From: Natronospirales bacterium
Lineage (GTDB): Bacteria > Pseudomonadota > Gammaproteobacteria > Natronospirales > REEB76
Direction: 5' to 3'
Assembly: GCA_021792635.1 (NCBI GenBank)
Contig: JAJYUH010000005.1
Coordinates: forward strand, 77,998-141,997
DNA: 64,000 bases
Position 1 is the stretch's first letter, and each line of letters starts with the position of its first letter. Shown one piece after another: positions 43,264 to 52,610 of this stretch. Under the pieces are notes generated by a model. It saw only the letters and a program-made list of their open reading frames with translations. It did not search any database and had not been told where the DNA came from. A program made the position numbers and the translations under genes.

Positions 43264-45558
43264 ATGAGCATGCTGAGCAAACAGGCGGCCTGGCAGGCGC
43301 TCGCAGCCCACTATCATGGAATTGCGGGACGGCATTTGCGCGAACTGTTTGCCGGGGATCCCGCCCGTGCCGAGCACATGCTTGTCGAAGCCGCCGGCTG
43401 GCGGCTGGATTACTCCAAACACCGCGTTACCGACGAAACGTTGCAACTGCTGTTCAAGCTGGCACGGCAGATTGGCCTGGAAGCCCGCCGCGATGCCATG
43501 TTCCGCGGCGAGCCGGTCAATGTCACCGAGCAGCGGGCGGCGCTGCATACTGCCTTGCGTGCGCCGGCGGATGCGGAAATTCCGGCAGACGGGCGGAATG
43601 TGGTGCCACAGGTGCAGGCGATGCTGGCGTGCATGGCGGAATCAGCCCGCGCACTGCGTGAGGGTCGCTGGCACGGCTACAGCGGGCGACCCATACGTAA
43701 CATCATTAATATAGGTATCGGCGGCTCGGATCTGGGCCCGGTCATGGCCTACGAGGCGCTGCGCCACTACAGCGACCGGCGACTCACCTTCCGTTTTGTC
43801 TCGAACGTGGATTACACCGATTTCACAGAAGCAGTCCGTGGGCTGCGACCCGATGAGACGCTGTTTATCGTGGCCTCCAAAACTTTTACCACCATCGAGA
43901 CCATGACCAACGCCGAAAGTGCGCGTCGCTGGTTGCTGGCCGCCGCCGGCGACGAGCAGGCCGTGGCACGACATTTTGTGGCGGTGTCCGCCAATCGCGA
44001 AGCGGTCGCCGCCTTCGGCATCGCACCCGAGCACATGTATGGCTTCTGGGACTGGGTAGGCGGACGCTACTCCATGGATTCGGCCATCGGACTTTCCACC
44101 ATGATGGCCATCGGCCCGGAAGCTTTCGCCGAGATGCTTGACGGCTTCCACAGCATGGACCGGCATTTCCGCACCGCACCGCTGGAGGGCAACCTGCCGG
44201 TTATCATGGGATTGCTTGCGGTCTGGTACGCGGATTTCTTCGGCGCTGAAACTGTCGCGGTGCTGCCCTACGAACAGTACCTCAAGCATTTCCCGGCGTA
44301 TCTGCAGCAGCTCACCATGGAGTCCAATGGCAAGCACGTGACGCTGGCCGGCGAAGCGGTGGATTATGCGACGGGTCCGGTTTATTGGGGCGAGCCAGGC
44401 ACCAACGGGCAACACTCCTTCTATCAGTTGATGCATCAGGGTACTCACCTCATTCCCTGTGATTTCATCGCGTTTGCCGCGTCGCTCAATCCCTGCGGGC
44501 GGCACCACGACCTGCTGCTCGCGAATGTGCTGGCCCAGGCCGAGGCACTCGCTTTCGGCAGGACGGCGGAGACAGTACGTGCCGAGGGCGTGGCGGAGGC
44601 GCTGGTGCCGCATCGGGTGTTCGAGGGTAACCAGCCCTCCAGTCTGCTGCTGGCCGAGCGGCTGACACCCACCGCTCTCGGCAGCCTGGTGGCGCTGTAC
44701 GAACACAGCGTATTTACCCAGGCCGCCATCTGGGATATCAATCCGTTTGACCAATGGGGCGTGGAACTGGGCAAGCAGCTTGCGCAGCGCATTGCACGCG
44801 AGATCGAGCAGCCCAAGGCACCCCTGGAACACGATTGTTCAACGAATGCAGGGATCACCTGGTACCGCGCGCGCCGGCGCGCCGGCCGGCGCGAGCCATC
44901 CCGTCGCCGCATCCTGGTACTGGATGTCGGCGGCAGCCACGTCAAGGCCCTGGCCTCCGGAAAGGAACGCGAGGTCAAGATCATTTCCGGTCCCGAACTC
45001 ACGCCTGAGGCCATGGTACGCAAGCTGCACCAGGCCACGGCTGCCTGGCACTACGATGTCGTGAGTATCGGTTTCCCCGGTCCGGTCATCCACGGTCACA
45101 TCGTGCGGGAGCCGCCCAACCTGGGCCGGGGCTGGGTGGGCTTTGATTTTTCACAAGCCTTTGGTTGTCCGGTGCGCATCGTCAATGATGCCGCCATGCA
45201 GGCTCTCGGCAGTTATGCGGGCGGGCGCATGCTGTTTCTCGGACTGGGTACCGGCCTCGGCTCGGCGATGGTGGTCAACGGGGATATTGAACCGATGGAG
45301 CTCGCCCATCTGCCGTACAAGAAGTCCACCTATGAGGACTACGTGGGCGAGCGCGGTCTCAAGCGGCTCGGCAAAAGCAAGTGGCGCAAGCACGTGCTTG
45401 AGGTGATCGAACTGTTACGCACGGCGCTGCAACCCGATTACGTGATGCTGGGTGGCGGCAATGTGCACAAATTTTCAAAGTTGCCGGAAGGTGTGCGTCG
45501 CGGTGACAACCGCAATGCCTTCACCGGCGGTTTCCGGCTGTGGGAGAGTGACGCATGA
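43264..45558 (+). CDS. pgi: Fusion of glucose-6-phosphate isomerase with a ROK/polyphosphate-glucokinase-like domain
   Basis: The 764-residue single frame has two enzymes. Residues 1 to about 520 are a complete Pgi ([41 protein letters not shown] with catalytic Glu and His, DQWGVELGK), which interconverts glucose-6-P and fructose-6-P. After an Arg-rich linker (about 525-548), residues 549-764 form a short ROK-type sugar kinase: [14 protein letters not shown] phosphate-binding loop, [18 protein letters not shown] with the catalytic Asp, and [14 protein letters not shown]. The arrangement resembles polyphosphate glucokinases more than zinc-binding ROK kinases. It leads the operon and overlaps gnd by 4 bases. 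Confidence 0.88.
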   Translation: MSMLSKQAAWQALAAHYHGIAGRHLRELFAGDPARAEHMLVEAAGWRLDYSKHRVTDETLQLLFKLARQIGLEARRDAMFRGEPVNVTEQRAALHTALRAPADAEIPADGRNVVPQVQAMLACMAESARALREGRWHGYSGRPIRNIINIGIGGSDLGPVMAYEALRHYSDRRLTFRFVSNVDYTDFTEAVRGLRPDETLFIVASKTFTTIETMTNAESARRWLLAAAGDEQAVARHFVAVSANREAVAAFGIAPEHMYGFWDWVGGRYSMDSAIGLSTMMAIGPEAFAEMLDGFHSMDRHFRTAPLEGNLPVIMGLLAVWYADFFGAETVAVLPYEQYLKHFPAYLQQLTMESNGKHVTLAGEAVDYATGPVYWGEPGTNGQHSFYQLMHQGTHLIPCDFIAFAASLNPCGRHHDLLLANVLAQAEALAFGRTAETVRAEGVAEALVPHRVFEGNQPSSLLLAERLTPTALGSLVALYEHSVFTQAAIWDINPFDQWGVELGKQLAQRIAREIEQPKAPLEHDCSTNAGITWYRARRRAGRREPSRRRILVLDVGGSHVKALASGKEREVKIISGPELTPEAMVRKLHQATAAWHYDVVSIGFPGPVIHGHIVREPPNLGRGWVGFDFSQAFGCPVRIVNDAAMQALGSYAGGRMLFLGLGTGLGSAMVVNGDIEPMELAHLPYKKSTYEDYVGERGLKRLGKSKWRKHVLEVIELLRTALQPDYVMLGGGNVHKFSKLPEGVRRGDNRNAFTGGFRLWESDA

Positions 45559-46622
45559 ATACGGCGAAGGCGAGCGCGGGCCCGCATGATCTGCAACTGG
45601 GCTTTATCGGCCTCGGCCGCATGGGACTCAACATGGTGCAGCGGCTTGTCGACGCCGGCATTTCCTGCGTAGTGTACGACACCCATGCTGAAGTACGACA
45701 GGAAGCCGCGAAATACGCTGCGCTGGCAGCGGCCTCACTTTCCGATCTGACCGCCAAATTGCCCGCCCCCCGCGCTGTCTGGCTCATGATCCCCACGGCG
45801 GCGGTGGATGCGGTACTCAAGGAACTTGTGCCGCATCTTTCCCCGGGCGACGTGGTGATAGATGGCGGCAACTCCCATTACCACGCGGACCTGCGCCGTG
45901 CCGCCGAATTGGGCAAGCGCGGAGTGCAGTATCTCGATGTGGGCGTCAGCGGGGGTGTCTGGGGGCGTGAACGCGGCTATTGTCAGATGATCGGCGGCCC
46001 GCAGGCGGCCTACCGGCGTCTGGAGCCCGTGTTCGCAGCACTCGCCCCGGGGCATGCGGCCGCGCAGCGCACACCGGGAAAATCCGGCGACCCGACACCT
46101 GCCGAGCAGGGCTACCTGTATTGCGGAGCGAACGGTGCAGGGCATTTCGTCAAGATGGTCCACAACGGCATCGAATATGGCGTGATGGAAGCCTACGCCG
46201 AGGGGTTCAATGTGCTGCAGCACGCCGATGTCGGCAGCCGGGAGCAGCAGCGTACCGATGCGGAAACGACTCCGCTGGAACATCCTGAGCGCTACCAGTA
46301 TACGTTTGCACTTGCCGATATTGCCGAGGTCTGGCGCCGGGGCAGTGTGATTGGTTCCTGGCTGCTCGATCTCACGGCCGCTGAATTTGCACGGGATGCC
46401 CGACTGGATGCCTTCGAGGGGCGGGTGTCGGACTCCGGTGAGGGCCGCTGGACCGCGCTGGCGGCCATCGAGGAAGGTGTCCCCGTTCCGGTATTGAGCA
46501 CGGCACTCTATGCGCGCTTTGACTCGCGCGGCCACGGACTGTTCGCCGACAAGCTGCTCTCGGCCATGCGTAACGCATTTGGCGGGCACGATGAGATCAA
46601 GCCCGACAGCGCGAAGGATTGA
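45555..46622 (+). CDS. gnd: 6-phosphogluconate dehydrogenase (decarboxylating), short type
   Basis: This oxidative pentose phosphate enzyme converts 6-phosphogluconate to ribulose-5-phosphate and CO2. The 355 residues match the shorter YqeC/GntZ-like class, not the 470-residue E. coli form. It shows [13 protein letters not shown] (nucleotide loop), [42 protein letters not shown] with the catalytic Lys and Glu, and [21 protein letters not shown] overlap with the upstream fusion and a 4-base gap to zwf place it in one operon. Confidence 0.94.
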   Translation: MNTAKASAGPHDLQLGFIGLGRMGLNMVQRLVDAGISCVVYDTHAEVRQEAAKYAALAAASLSDLTAKLPAPRAVWLMIPTAAVDAVLKELVPHLSPGDVVIDGGNSHYHADLRRAAELGKRGVQYLDVGVSGGVWGRERGYCQMIGGPQAAYRRLEPVFAALAPGHAAAQRTPGKSGDPTPAEQGYLYCGANGAGHFVKMVHNGIEYGVMEAYAEGFNVLQHADVGSREQQRTDAETTPLEHPERYQYTFALADIAEVWRRGSVIGSWLLDLTAAEFARDARLDAFEGRVSDSGEGRWTALAAIEEGVPVPVLSTALYARFDSRGHGLFADKLLSAMRNAFGGHDEIKPDSAKD

Positions 46623-46626
46623 TACC

Positions 46627-48069
46627 ATGGCAGCGACAACACTGGTTATTCTCGGGGCTACCGGCGACCTTACCCAGCGCCTGCTCATGCCGGCGCTCTA
46701 CCGGTTGCACCGTCTCGATCTCATTCCCGGGCTGCAAATTTTGGGCTATGCCAAGGAAAGCTGGGATCGGGAACGTTTCGAACGGCATATCCAGAAAGGC
46801 CTGCGGGCCTTTGCACCGGATTTCAAGCCGGCGGAGTGGCGGCGCTTCAGCCGTTGTCTGGATTACGTGGCCGGTGATCTCAGCGCCGGCCAGCTCGCTG
46901 CCCTCAAGGGCCGGTTGACCCCAGCCGCACTCTTTTATCTTGCACTGCCGCCGCCGTTGTTCGGTACCGCCGCACTGGCGCTGGGCGAGGCGGGATTCGC
47001 GCACAGTGCCCGGGGCTGGAGGCGTCTGGTAGTGGAGAAACCCTTTGGCACGGACTTGGCATCAGCCGAGACGCTGCGCACCCAGATTCACCGCTGCTGG
47101 GATGAGAAACAGGTGCTGCGCATCGATCATTTCCTGGGTAAGGAAACCACTCAGAATCTGATGGTCTTCCGCTTTGCCAACCGCTTTCTGGAACCGGTGT
47201 GGAACACCAAACATGTCGCGCAGGTGCAAATCAGTTTCGCTGAAACCCTGGGGGTTGAGCATCGCGCCGCCTACTACGAACACGCCGGGGCGTTGCGCGA
47301 CATGCTGCAGAATCACCTGATGCAGCTCTTCAGTCTGACGGCCATGGAACCCCTCTCTACCTGGGATGCCGACCTGTTGCGCGATCACAAGGTGGAGGTG
47401 CTGCGCGCGGTCACACCGCTCGATGCCGGGACGGTCAAAGCGTGTGCCGTGCGCGGGCAATACCGGCAGGGGCGCATCGGCCGGAGCCCGGTTCCCGGCT
47501 ATCGCCGGGAACCGGGCGTGGCGCGTGACTCGCGAACCGAGACCTTCGCCGCCTTGCGGCTGGAGATCAATAACTGGCGCTGGCAGGGGGTACCGTTCTA
47601 TCTGCGCAGCGGCAAGCGTCTTGCAAGCGACTGTTCCGAAATCGCGGTGCAGTTCCGTAAGGTGCCCGGCCCGTTGCCGGGGGCGGTCGCCGCCGGCAAC
47701 AACTGGATGATTTTCCGCATCCGTCCGCGTGAGTGTCTGGATCTGATTGCCACCGCCAAGCGGCCCGGTCTGAAACTCGCCGGGCATTCGGTTGTGTTGA
47801 GTGCCCCCTATGCCCGTGATGGTGAGGCGGAGTTCTCCGCCTACGAACAGTTGCTGATGGATGCACTCAGCGGTGAACGTGCGCATTTCCTCCGTTTTGA
47901 CGAGGTGGAATGGGCCTGGCGGGTGATTGATCCCGTGCTGCATGCGTGGCAGCAGGGTGACCCGGCTTTTTATGCAGCCGGTAGCGAAGGCCCGATCGAG
48001 CAGCAGCGGTTGCTGGCCCCGGGGCATCACTGGCGGTCCATCCGCCTGCCGGCAGGAGCACCGCGATGA
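46627..48069 (+). CDS. zwf: Glucose-6-phosphate 1-dehydrogenase
   Basis: The 480-residue enzyme oxidises glucose-6-P to 6-phosphogluconolactone with NAD(P)+. Visible motifs are ILGATGDLTQRLL (dinucleotide loop), VVEKPFGTDLASA, RIDHFLGKE with the catalytic His region, and NHLMQLFSLTAMEPL. The ATG at 46627 starts the conserved N-terminus; the frame is open upstream but overlaps gnd. Only 4 bases separate it from gnd, and it overlaps the GH15 gene by 4 bases. Confidence 0.96.
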   Translation: MAATTLVILGATGDLTQRLLMPALYRLHRLDLIPGLQILGYAKESWDRERFERHIQKGLRAFAPDFKPAEWRRFSRCLDYVAGDLSAGQLAALKGRLTPAALFYLALPPPLFGTAALALGEAGFAHSARGWRRLVVEKPFGTDLASAETLRTQIHRCWDEKQVLRIDHFLGKETTQNLMVFRFANRFLEPVWNTKHVAQVQISFAETLGVEHRAAYYEHAGALRDMLQNHLMQLFSLTAMEPLSTWDADLLRDHKVEVLRAVTPLDAGTVKACAVRGQYRQGRIGRSPVPGYRREPGVARDSRTETFAALRLEINNWRWQGVPFYLRSGKRLASDCSEIAVQFRKVPGPLPGAVAAGNNWMIFRIRPRECLDLIATAKRPGLKLAGHSVVLSAPYARDGEAEFSAYEQLLMDALSGERAHFLRFDEVEWAWRVIDPVLHAWQQGDPAFYAAGSEGPIEQQRLLAPGHHWRSIRLPAGAPR

Positions 48070-50387
48070 ATGCCCCCGGCCGGCCCGGGGTTGCCCCCAC
48101 CTGGGCGAGCAGCGCCAAGGATCTGGTGAGCACGGCACTGGATGCCAGTCGGGTCTGGTTCACTCTGGGTTACGGCATCCTGAACGAGGTGTTTTGGCCT
48201 TCCTGCAGCGAGCCACAGATTCGTGATCTCGGGTTCATCGTCGCCGGCGAGGGGTTCTGGGCCGAGGTCAAGCGCGAACACCGCTACCGGCTCACCACGC
48301 CCGCCGCCGATATTCCGCTGGCGAGTGTGGTGCATGAGCATGACCGCTATCGCCTGCATCTGGAGTTCATCGCTGATCCGCTGCGCGACGTGGTACTGAT
48401 CCGTTATCGTCTGGAGGGCGAGGGGTTGAAGTTGTACGCCCTGCTTGCGCCTCACCTCGGCGGCTCCGGCCACGGCAACTCCGCCCGGGTGGAGCCGCAC
48501 GAACTGATCGCATTTAAAGATGCTTCCGCGCTGGCGCTGGCGGCGCAGGGAGGATTTGCGCGCGGCAGCGCCGGCTATGTGGGGACATCCGACGGCTGGC
48601 AGGATTTCCATCAGCACAATGCCATGACCCGGGAATACACCGAAGCCGCGGACGGCAATGTGGCACTGCTCGGTGAACTTGCGCAAACCGAAGGCACCCT
48701 GGCGTTGGCGTTCGCCGCCACGGTGGAGGGTGCCCGGACGCTCGCGCATTCCTCGCTCGCGAAAGGATTTGATTCCGCCCGAGATCGCTTTGCCGCCAAC
48801 TGGCGGCGCTGGGCGCGCGAGCTGAAGTGCAAAGCACCCACACCTGCGCTCACGCGTGCGGCACGTCGCTCGGCGATGGTGCTCAAGGTGCATGATGACC
48901 GGACGTACCCCGGTGCGATTGTCGCGAGTCTCAGCGTGCCATGGGGCGCCACGCGCGATGATCCGGGCGGCTACCATCTGGTGTGGCCGCGGGATGCGGT
49001 GGAGGCGGGGCTCGCGTTCCTCGCCTGCGGCCACCATCACGAGGCGCGCGCCATGCTCGCCTATCTGATCGCCACACAACAGCCGGACGGTCACTGGCCG
49101 CAGAACTTCTTTTGTGACGGCCGTCCGTTCTGGAGCGGTATCCAGTTGGACGAAGCCGCGTTGCCGGTGTTGCTGGCCGCCAAACTCGATGAGATCGGCG
49201 CTCTGGGCGATCTGCGGCGCGACGCCACCCGCATGGTGCGCGCGGCGCTGGCGTTTGTGGCGCGTACCGGTCCCTTCAGCCCCCAGGACCGCTGGGAGGA
49301 AAATGCCGGCGCCAATCCCTTCACGCTGGCGGTGATCATCGCTGCTCTGGCGGCAGGCGCCGGGCACGGGTTTTTGGAGGATGCAGACCGGGATTACGCA
49401 CTCTCTCTGGCCGATGACTGGAATGCACGCATTGAGTCCTGGGTGTATGCACGCGACACCGAACTCGACCGCGAGCACGGCACCCGCGGCCACTACGTGC
49501 GTGTTTCCCCACCCGGGCAGAGCGCGCAACGCGGCCGCGTGGTGCTCAGCAACCGTGCCGGCGAAACACTGCCGGCGCGCAACCTGCTGGGGCTTGAATT
49601 TCTCTATCTGGCGCGTCTCGGGTTGCGTACTGCGGATGACCCGCGTATTCGTGACACGGTCAAGCTGGTGGACGCTCTGCTGCGGGTGGAAACTCCCAGC
49701 GGCCCGTTCTATCACCGCTACAATGAAGACGGCTACGGTGAGCATGCCGACGGCCGCGCATTTGACGGCAACGGTGTCGGCCGTGCCTGGCCGCTGCTCA
49801 CGGGGGAACGCGGGCATTACGCTCTCGCTGCCGGTGAAGATCCCCTGCCTTATCTCCGGGCCATGCATGCCGCCGCCAGTGCGGGGGGCATGATCCCCGA
49901 GCAAGTCTGGGATACCGAACCCATCCCAGAGCGGTTCCTGTTTCCCGGCCGTCCCACCGGCAGCGCCATGCCGCTGGTGTGGGCCCATGCGGAATTTCTC
50001 AAGCTCGCAGCTGCGGTGCAGGGCGGCAGCCCCATCGAGCGACTGGAAGCCGTAAGCCGGCGCTACCGCCGGCGCCGTGCCCGCACGGCAGTGCACTGGC
50101 GCGCCCTGGCGCCCTGTGCGGAACTGCCGCACGACGCGCACTTGGTGGTGGAGGCCGAGGAGCCGTTTGTGCTGCGCTTCGGCGTGGACGGCTGGAAGCG
50201 TGTGACCGAACTTGCCAGCAGTCCGCTCGGCTTCCAACTGCACGGTGTGCAACTCGTTGTGGCGGAGCTCGCCGCCCGGCAATCGCTGGAGTTCACCCGG
50301 CGGTTTCTCGGTGCGCAGGGCTGGGAAGGGCGCGACTGGCAGGTGCAATTGGTCACGGCATTGCCGGGGAAGGCGGCGGCGTCATGA
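48066..50387 (+). CDS. Glycoside hydrolase family 15 glucoamylase/glucodextranase-like enzyme
   Basis: The 773-residue protein has an N-terminal beta-sandwich domain (about 1-260) and a GH15 (alpha/alpha)6 barrel. The latter carries HLVWPRDAVEAG near 306, DRWEENAGANPFTL near 410 with the general-acid Glu, and GGMIPEQVWDTE near 610 with the general-base Glu. It removes glucose from the non-reducing ends of alpha-glucans. No signal peptide is seen, so it probably works on intracellular glycogen or maltodextrins. It lies within the pentose phosphate operon, overlapping both neighbours by 4 bases. Confidence 0.92.
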   Translation: MNAPGRPGVAPTWASSAKDLVSTALDASRVWFTLGYGILNEVFWPSCSEPQIRDLGFIVAGEGFWAEVKREHRYRLTTPAADIPLASVVHEHDRYRLHLEFIADPLRDVVLIRYRLEGEGLKLYALLAPHLGGSGHGNSARVEPHELIAFKDASALALAAQGGFARGSAGYVGTSDGWQDFHQHNAMTREYTEAADGNVALLGELAQTEGTLALAFAATVEGARTLAHSSLAKGFDSARDRFAANWRRWARELKCKAPTPALTRAARRSAMVLKVHDDRTYPGAIVASLSVPWGATRDDPGGYHLVWPRDAVEAGLAFLACGHHHEARAMLAYLIATQQPDGHWPQNFFCDGRPFWSGIQLDEAALPVLLAAKLDEIGALGDLRRDATRMVRAALAFVARTGPFSPQDRWEENAGANPFTLAVIIAALAAGAGHGFLEDADRDYALSLADDWNARIESWVYARDTELDREHGTRGHYVRVSPPGQSAQRGRVVLSNRAGETLPARNLLGLEFLYLARLGLRTADDPRIRDTVKLVDALLRVETPSGPFYHRYNEDGYGEHADGRAFDGNGVGRAWPLLTGERGHYALAAGEDPLPYLRAMHAAASAGGMIPEQVWDTEPIPERFLFPGRPTGSAMPLVWAHAEFLKLAAAVQGGSPIERLEAVSRRYRRRRARTAVHWRALAPCAELPHDAHLVVEAEEPFVLRFGVDGWKRVTELASSPLGFQLHGVQLVVAELAARQSLEFTRRFLGAQGWEGRDWQVQLVTALPGKAAAS

Positions 50388-51139
50388 CCGCGGCATGCGG
50401 CGGCGAATTACGGATCTTTCCCGATGCGCATGGCCTGTATCGGGCCGTCGCCGCGGAACTCGTTGCCTGCGCGACGCAGGCCATGAATGCACGCGACCGG
50501 TTCACCGTGGCGCTCGCGGGGGGCAGTACACCGCGTCCGCTCTATGAACTGCTGGCGTCCCCGGAGTTCTCTGAGCAATTGGACTGGATACGTACCGAAG
50601 TATTCTTCGGTGACGAACGCTGTGTTCCGCCCGACGATGTACGCAGCAATTTCCGCATGGCGGCCGACGCGCTGCTCGCACACGTGCCGCTGCCGGCGGA
50701 TCGTATCCACCGTATCCGCGGGGAAGAGAATCCTGCGTTTGCGGCACTGCACTATGTGCAGGAGTTGCAGGCAGCTTTCCGCTGCGTGGATGCGCCGCGT
50801 TTCGATCTCATTCTGCTGGGAATGGGTGAAAACGGACACACCGCTTCGCTGTTTCCAGGCGGCGCGGCGCTGCGCGAGAACGTACGCCTGGTTGTTCCCC
50901 AGTATGTGGAATCCCAGCAGGAATGGCGCATCACCCTCACATTGCCGCTGCTGAATGCGGCCGCGGCCGTCTGGGTACTGATCCAGGGTGCGGCCAAGAC
51001 AGGCGTGCTGCAGCGCGTCCTGGAAGGACCGTTCCTGCCGGAGGTATTGCCAGTACAGGGTCTCGCGCCGGCCCATGGCCAACTGGTCTGGTGGCTGGAT
51101 CGCGCGGCCGCTGCCGCTCTGAAACACACTCCCGGCTGA
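50384..51139 (+). CDS. pgl: 6-phosphogluconolactonase
   Basis: The 251-residue DevB-type lactonase hydrolyses 6-phosphogluconolactone. Hallmarks are VALAGGSTPRPLYELLA, VFFGDERCVPPDDVRSNFRMA and LILLGMGENGHTASLFPG. The ATG at 50384 overlaps the GH15 stop (ATGA) and gives the family N-terminus; an upstream extension of the frame would lie inside the GH15 gene. Confidence 0.95.
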   Translation: MTAACGGELRIFPDAHGLYRAVAAELVACATQAMNARDRFTVALAGGSTPRPLYELLASPEFSEQLDWIRTEVFFGDERCVPPDDVRSNFRMAADALLAHVPLPADRIHRIRGEENPAFAALHYVQELQAAFRCVDAPRFDLILLGMGENGHTASLFPGGAALRENVRLVVPQYVESQQEWRITLTLPLLNAAAAVWVLIQGAAKTGVLQRVLEGPFLPEVLPVQGLAPAHGQLVWWLDRAAAAALKHTPG

Positions 51140-51259
51140 TCAGCGCGTTTCCCGTTGCGGGTTGATCGCCGGAATCGGCAATCCCTTGGTATTTGTGCAA
51201 GGCAATGCATGACGACCGCCGGATTACGGGTGGCGAACCGGCGGGTTTGTCAGGAATGA

Positions 51260-52597
51260 ATGGGAGAAAATGTGAATCGCCACGGACCCTTGAGGGTTTT
51301 GATGCTCGGCTGGGAATATCCGCCGCGTTTCGCGGGTGGACTCGGCAAGGCGAGCCAGGGAATCGCCCGTGGGCTTGCCGCACTGGGTACCGAAGTGCTG
51401 TTCGTACTTCCAAGCTTCAGGCCACGCCGCGCAGCACCGCGTCTGCGGGTGACCGGGGCACGGGAGTGGTTGTTGCAGGGCCGCAATCCAATCAGCTCGC
51501 GCCAGCCATCAGGCGCCGGCCGTCTGGGATTATTGAGCGTACCGGCGCGGTTACGCCCTTACCAGGCGCCCGCGCGGGGCGCCGGGCCGGGCGCTTCCCG
51601 TGCCACGGTTGCGGGAGCCGGCGCGGGGGATACTGCCACCGGACTGTACGGGAGCGGTCTCGGACGCGAGGTGACGCGATTTGCATTACACGTCGGCCGC
51701 TTGGCGGCCCGTACCCGCGCCGACCTGATCCATGCCCATGACTGGATGAGCTTTCCCGCGGCGCTGGCTGCGGCAGCGCCGCGGTCGCTGCCGGTATTCC
51801 TGCATGTGCATTCCACCGAGTACGATCGCAGCGGCGAAGCAGTCAATCCCGCCATCGCCGAAATCGAGCGGGTCGCGCTTGAGCGCGCCGCCCACATCTT
51901 CGCGGTGAGCCACTACACCGCCAACGTGCTCATCTCCCGCTACGGAATTCCCGGTGAGAAAATCACGGTGGTGTACAACGCTCCCGATGATGAAATCTTC
52001 TCGCTCGACGCAGCCTTGGGGGTACAGGGTTCGACGCGCCCGCATTGGATAGTGTTCCTCGGCCGCCTGACCTTTCAGAAAGGGCCGGATCATTTTCTCC
52101 ACGCAGCGAGTCGGGTGGCGCAGATGAATCACGAGGCACGCTTCTTGGTGTGCGGCAGCGGCGACATGCTGCCTGCGCTGCGCGCGCTGGCCGGCAGCCT
52201 GGGGATCGCCGAGCGGGTCGAGTTTCGCGGTTTCCTGCAACCGGCCGCAGTGGATCGCCTGCTGTCGCGCGCCCGATTACTGGTCATGCCGAGCGTGTCA
52301 GAACCGTTCGGCCTGGTGGCGCTGGAAGCATTGCGCTGCGGTACTCCGGTCATCCTGTCGAAACAGTCCGGGGTCCGCGAGGTGCTGGGCCATAGTCTGC
52401 AGGTGGATTTCTGGGATCACGAAAAACTTGCGGAGCAGATGCTTGCGGTGCTGCGTCTGCCGGTGCTGGCGACCCAGCTGGTGGAAGAAGGGCGCGAGCA
52501 ACTGGTCCGGCTGTCCTGGGAGGAATCCGCACAACGGGTGCTCACCGCCTACGCGCAGGTTACCGGCATCCCGACAGCCGGTATTACTGCAAGGTAA
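51260..52597 (+). CDS. Glycogen-synthase-like glycosyltransferase (GT4/GT5 type)
   Basis: The 445-residue GT-B glycosyltransferase has an N-terminal LMLGWEYPPRFAGGLGKAS segment, equivalent to the sugar-nucleotide loop of starch/glycogen synthases, and AHDWMSFPAALAAAA. C-terminal motifs are IVFLGRLTFQKGPDHFL and SEPFGLVALEALRCGTPVI, with the catalytic EX7E glutamates. It probably builds alpha-glucan from ADP- or UDP-glucose; the donor is not certain. An internal GTG at 51272 with a better ribosome-binding site (GGGAGAAA) may be the real start. A gap of 120 bases separates it from pgl. Confidence 0.85.
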   Translation: MGENVNRHGPLRVLMLGWEYPPRFAGGLGKASQGIARGLAALGTEVLFVLPSFRPRRAAPRLRVTGAREWLLQGRNPISSRQPSGAGRLGLLSVPARLRPYQAPARGAGPGASRATVAGAGAGDTATGLYGSGLGREVTRFALHVGRLAARTRADLIHAHDWMSFPAALAAAAPRSLPVFLHVHSTEYDRSGEAVNPAIAEIERVALERAAHIFAVSHYTANVLISRYGIPGEKITVVYNAPDDEIFSLDAALGVQGSTRPHWIVFLGRLTFQKGPDHFLHAASRVAQMNHEARFLVCGSGDMLPALRALAGSLGIAERVEFRGFLQPAAVDRLLSRARLLVMPSVSEPFGLVALEALRCGTPVILSKQSGVREVLGHSLQVDFWDHEKLAEQMLAVLRLPVLATQLVEEGREQLVRLSWEESAQRVLTAYAQVTGIPTAGITAR

Positions 52598-52610
52598 CCC
52601 CGGAGACCAC

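Noticed and set aside
42791..43267. 159-codon open frame before the pgi fusion
   Set aside because: Residue composition is patternless, there is no ribosome-binding site, and the frame overlaps the pgi start.
48027..50348. 773-codon open frame on the minus strand
   Set aside because: It is the mirror of the GH15 glucoamylase gene. The plus-strand frame has clear catalytic motifs and operon overlaps, while the minus frame has His/Arg/Gln-rich composition and no recognisable domain.
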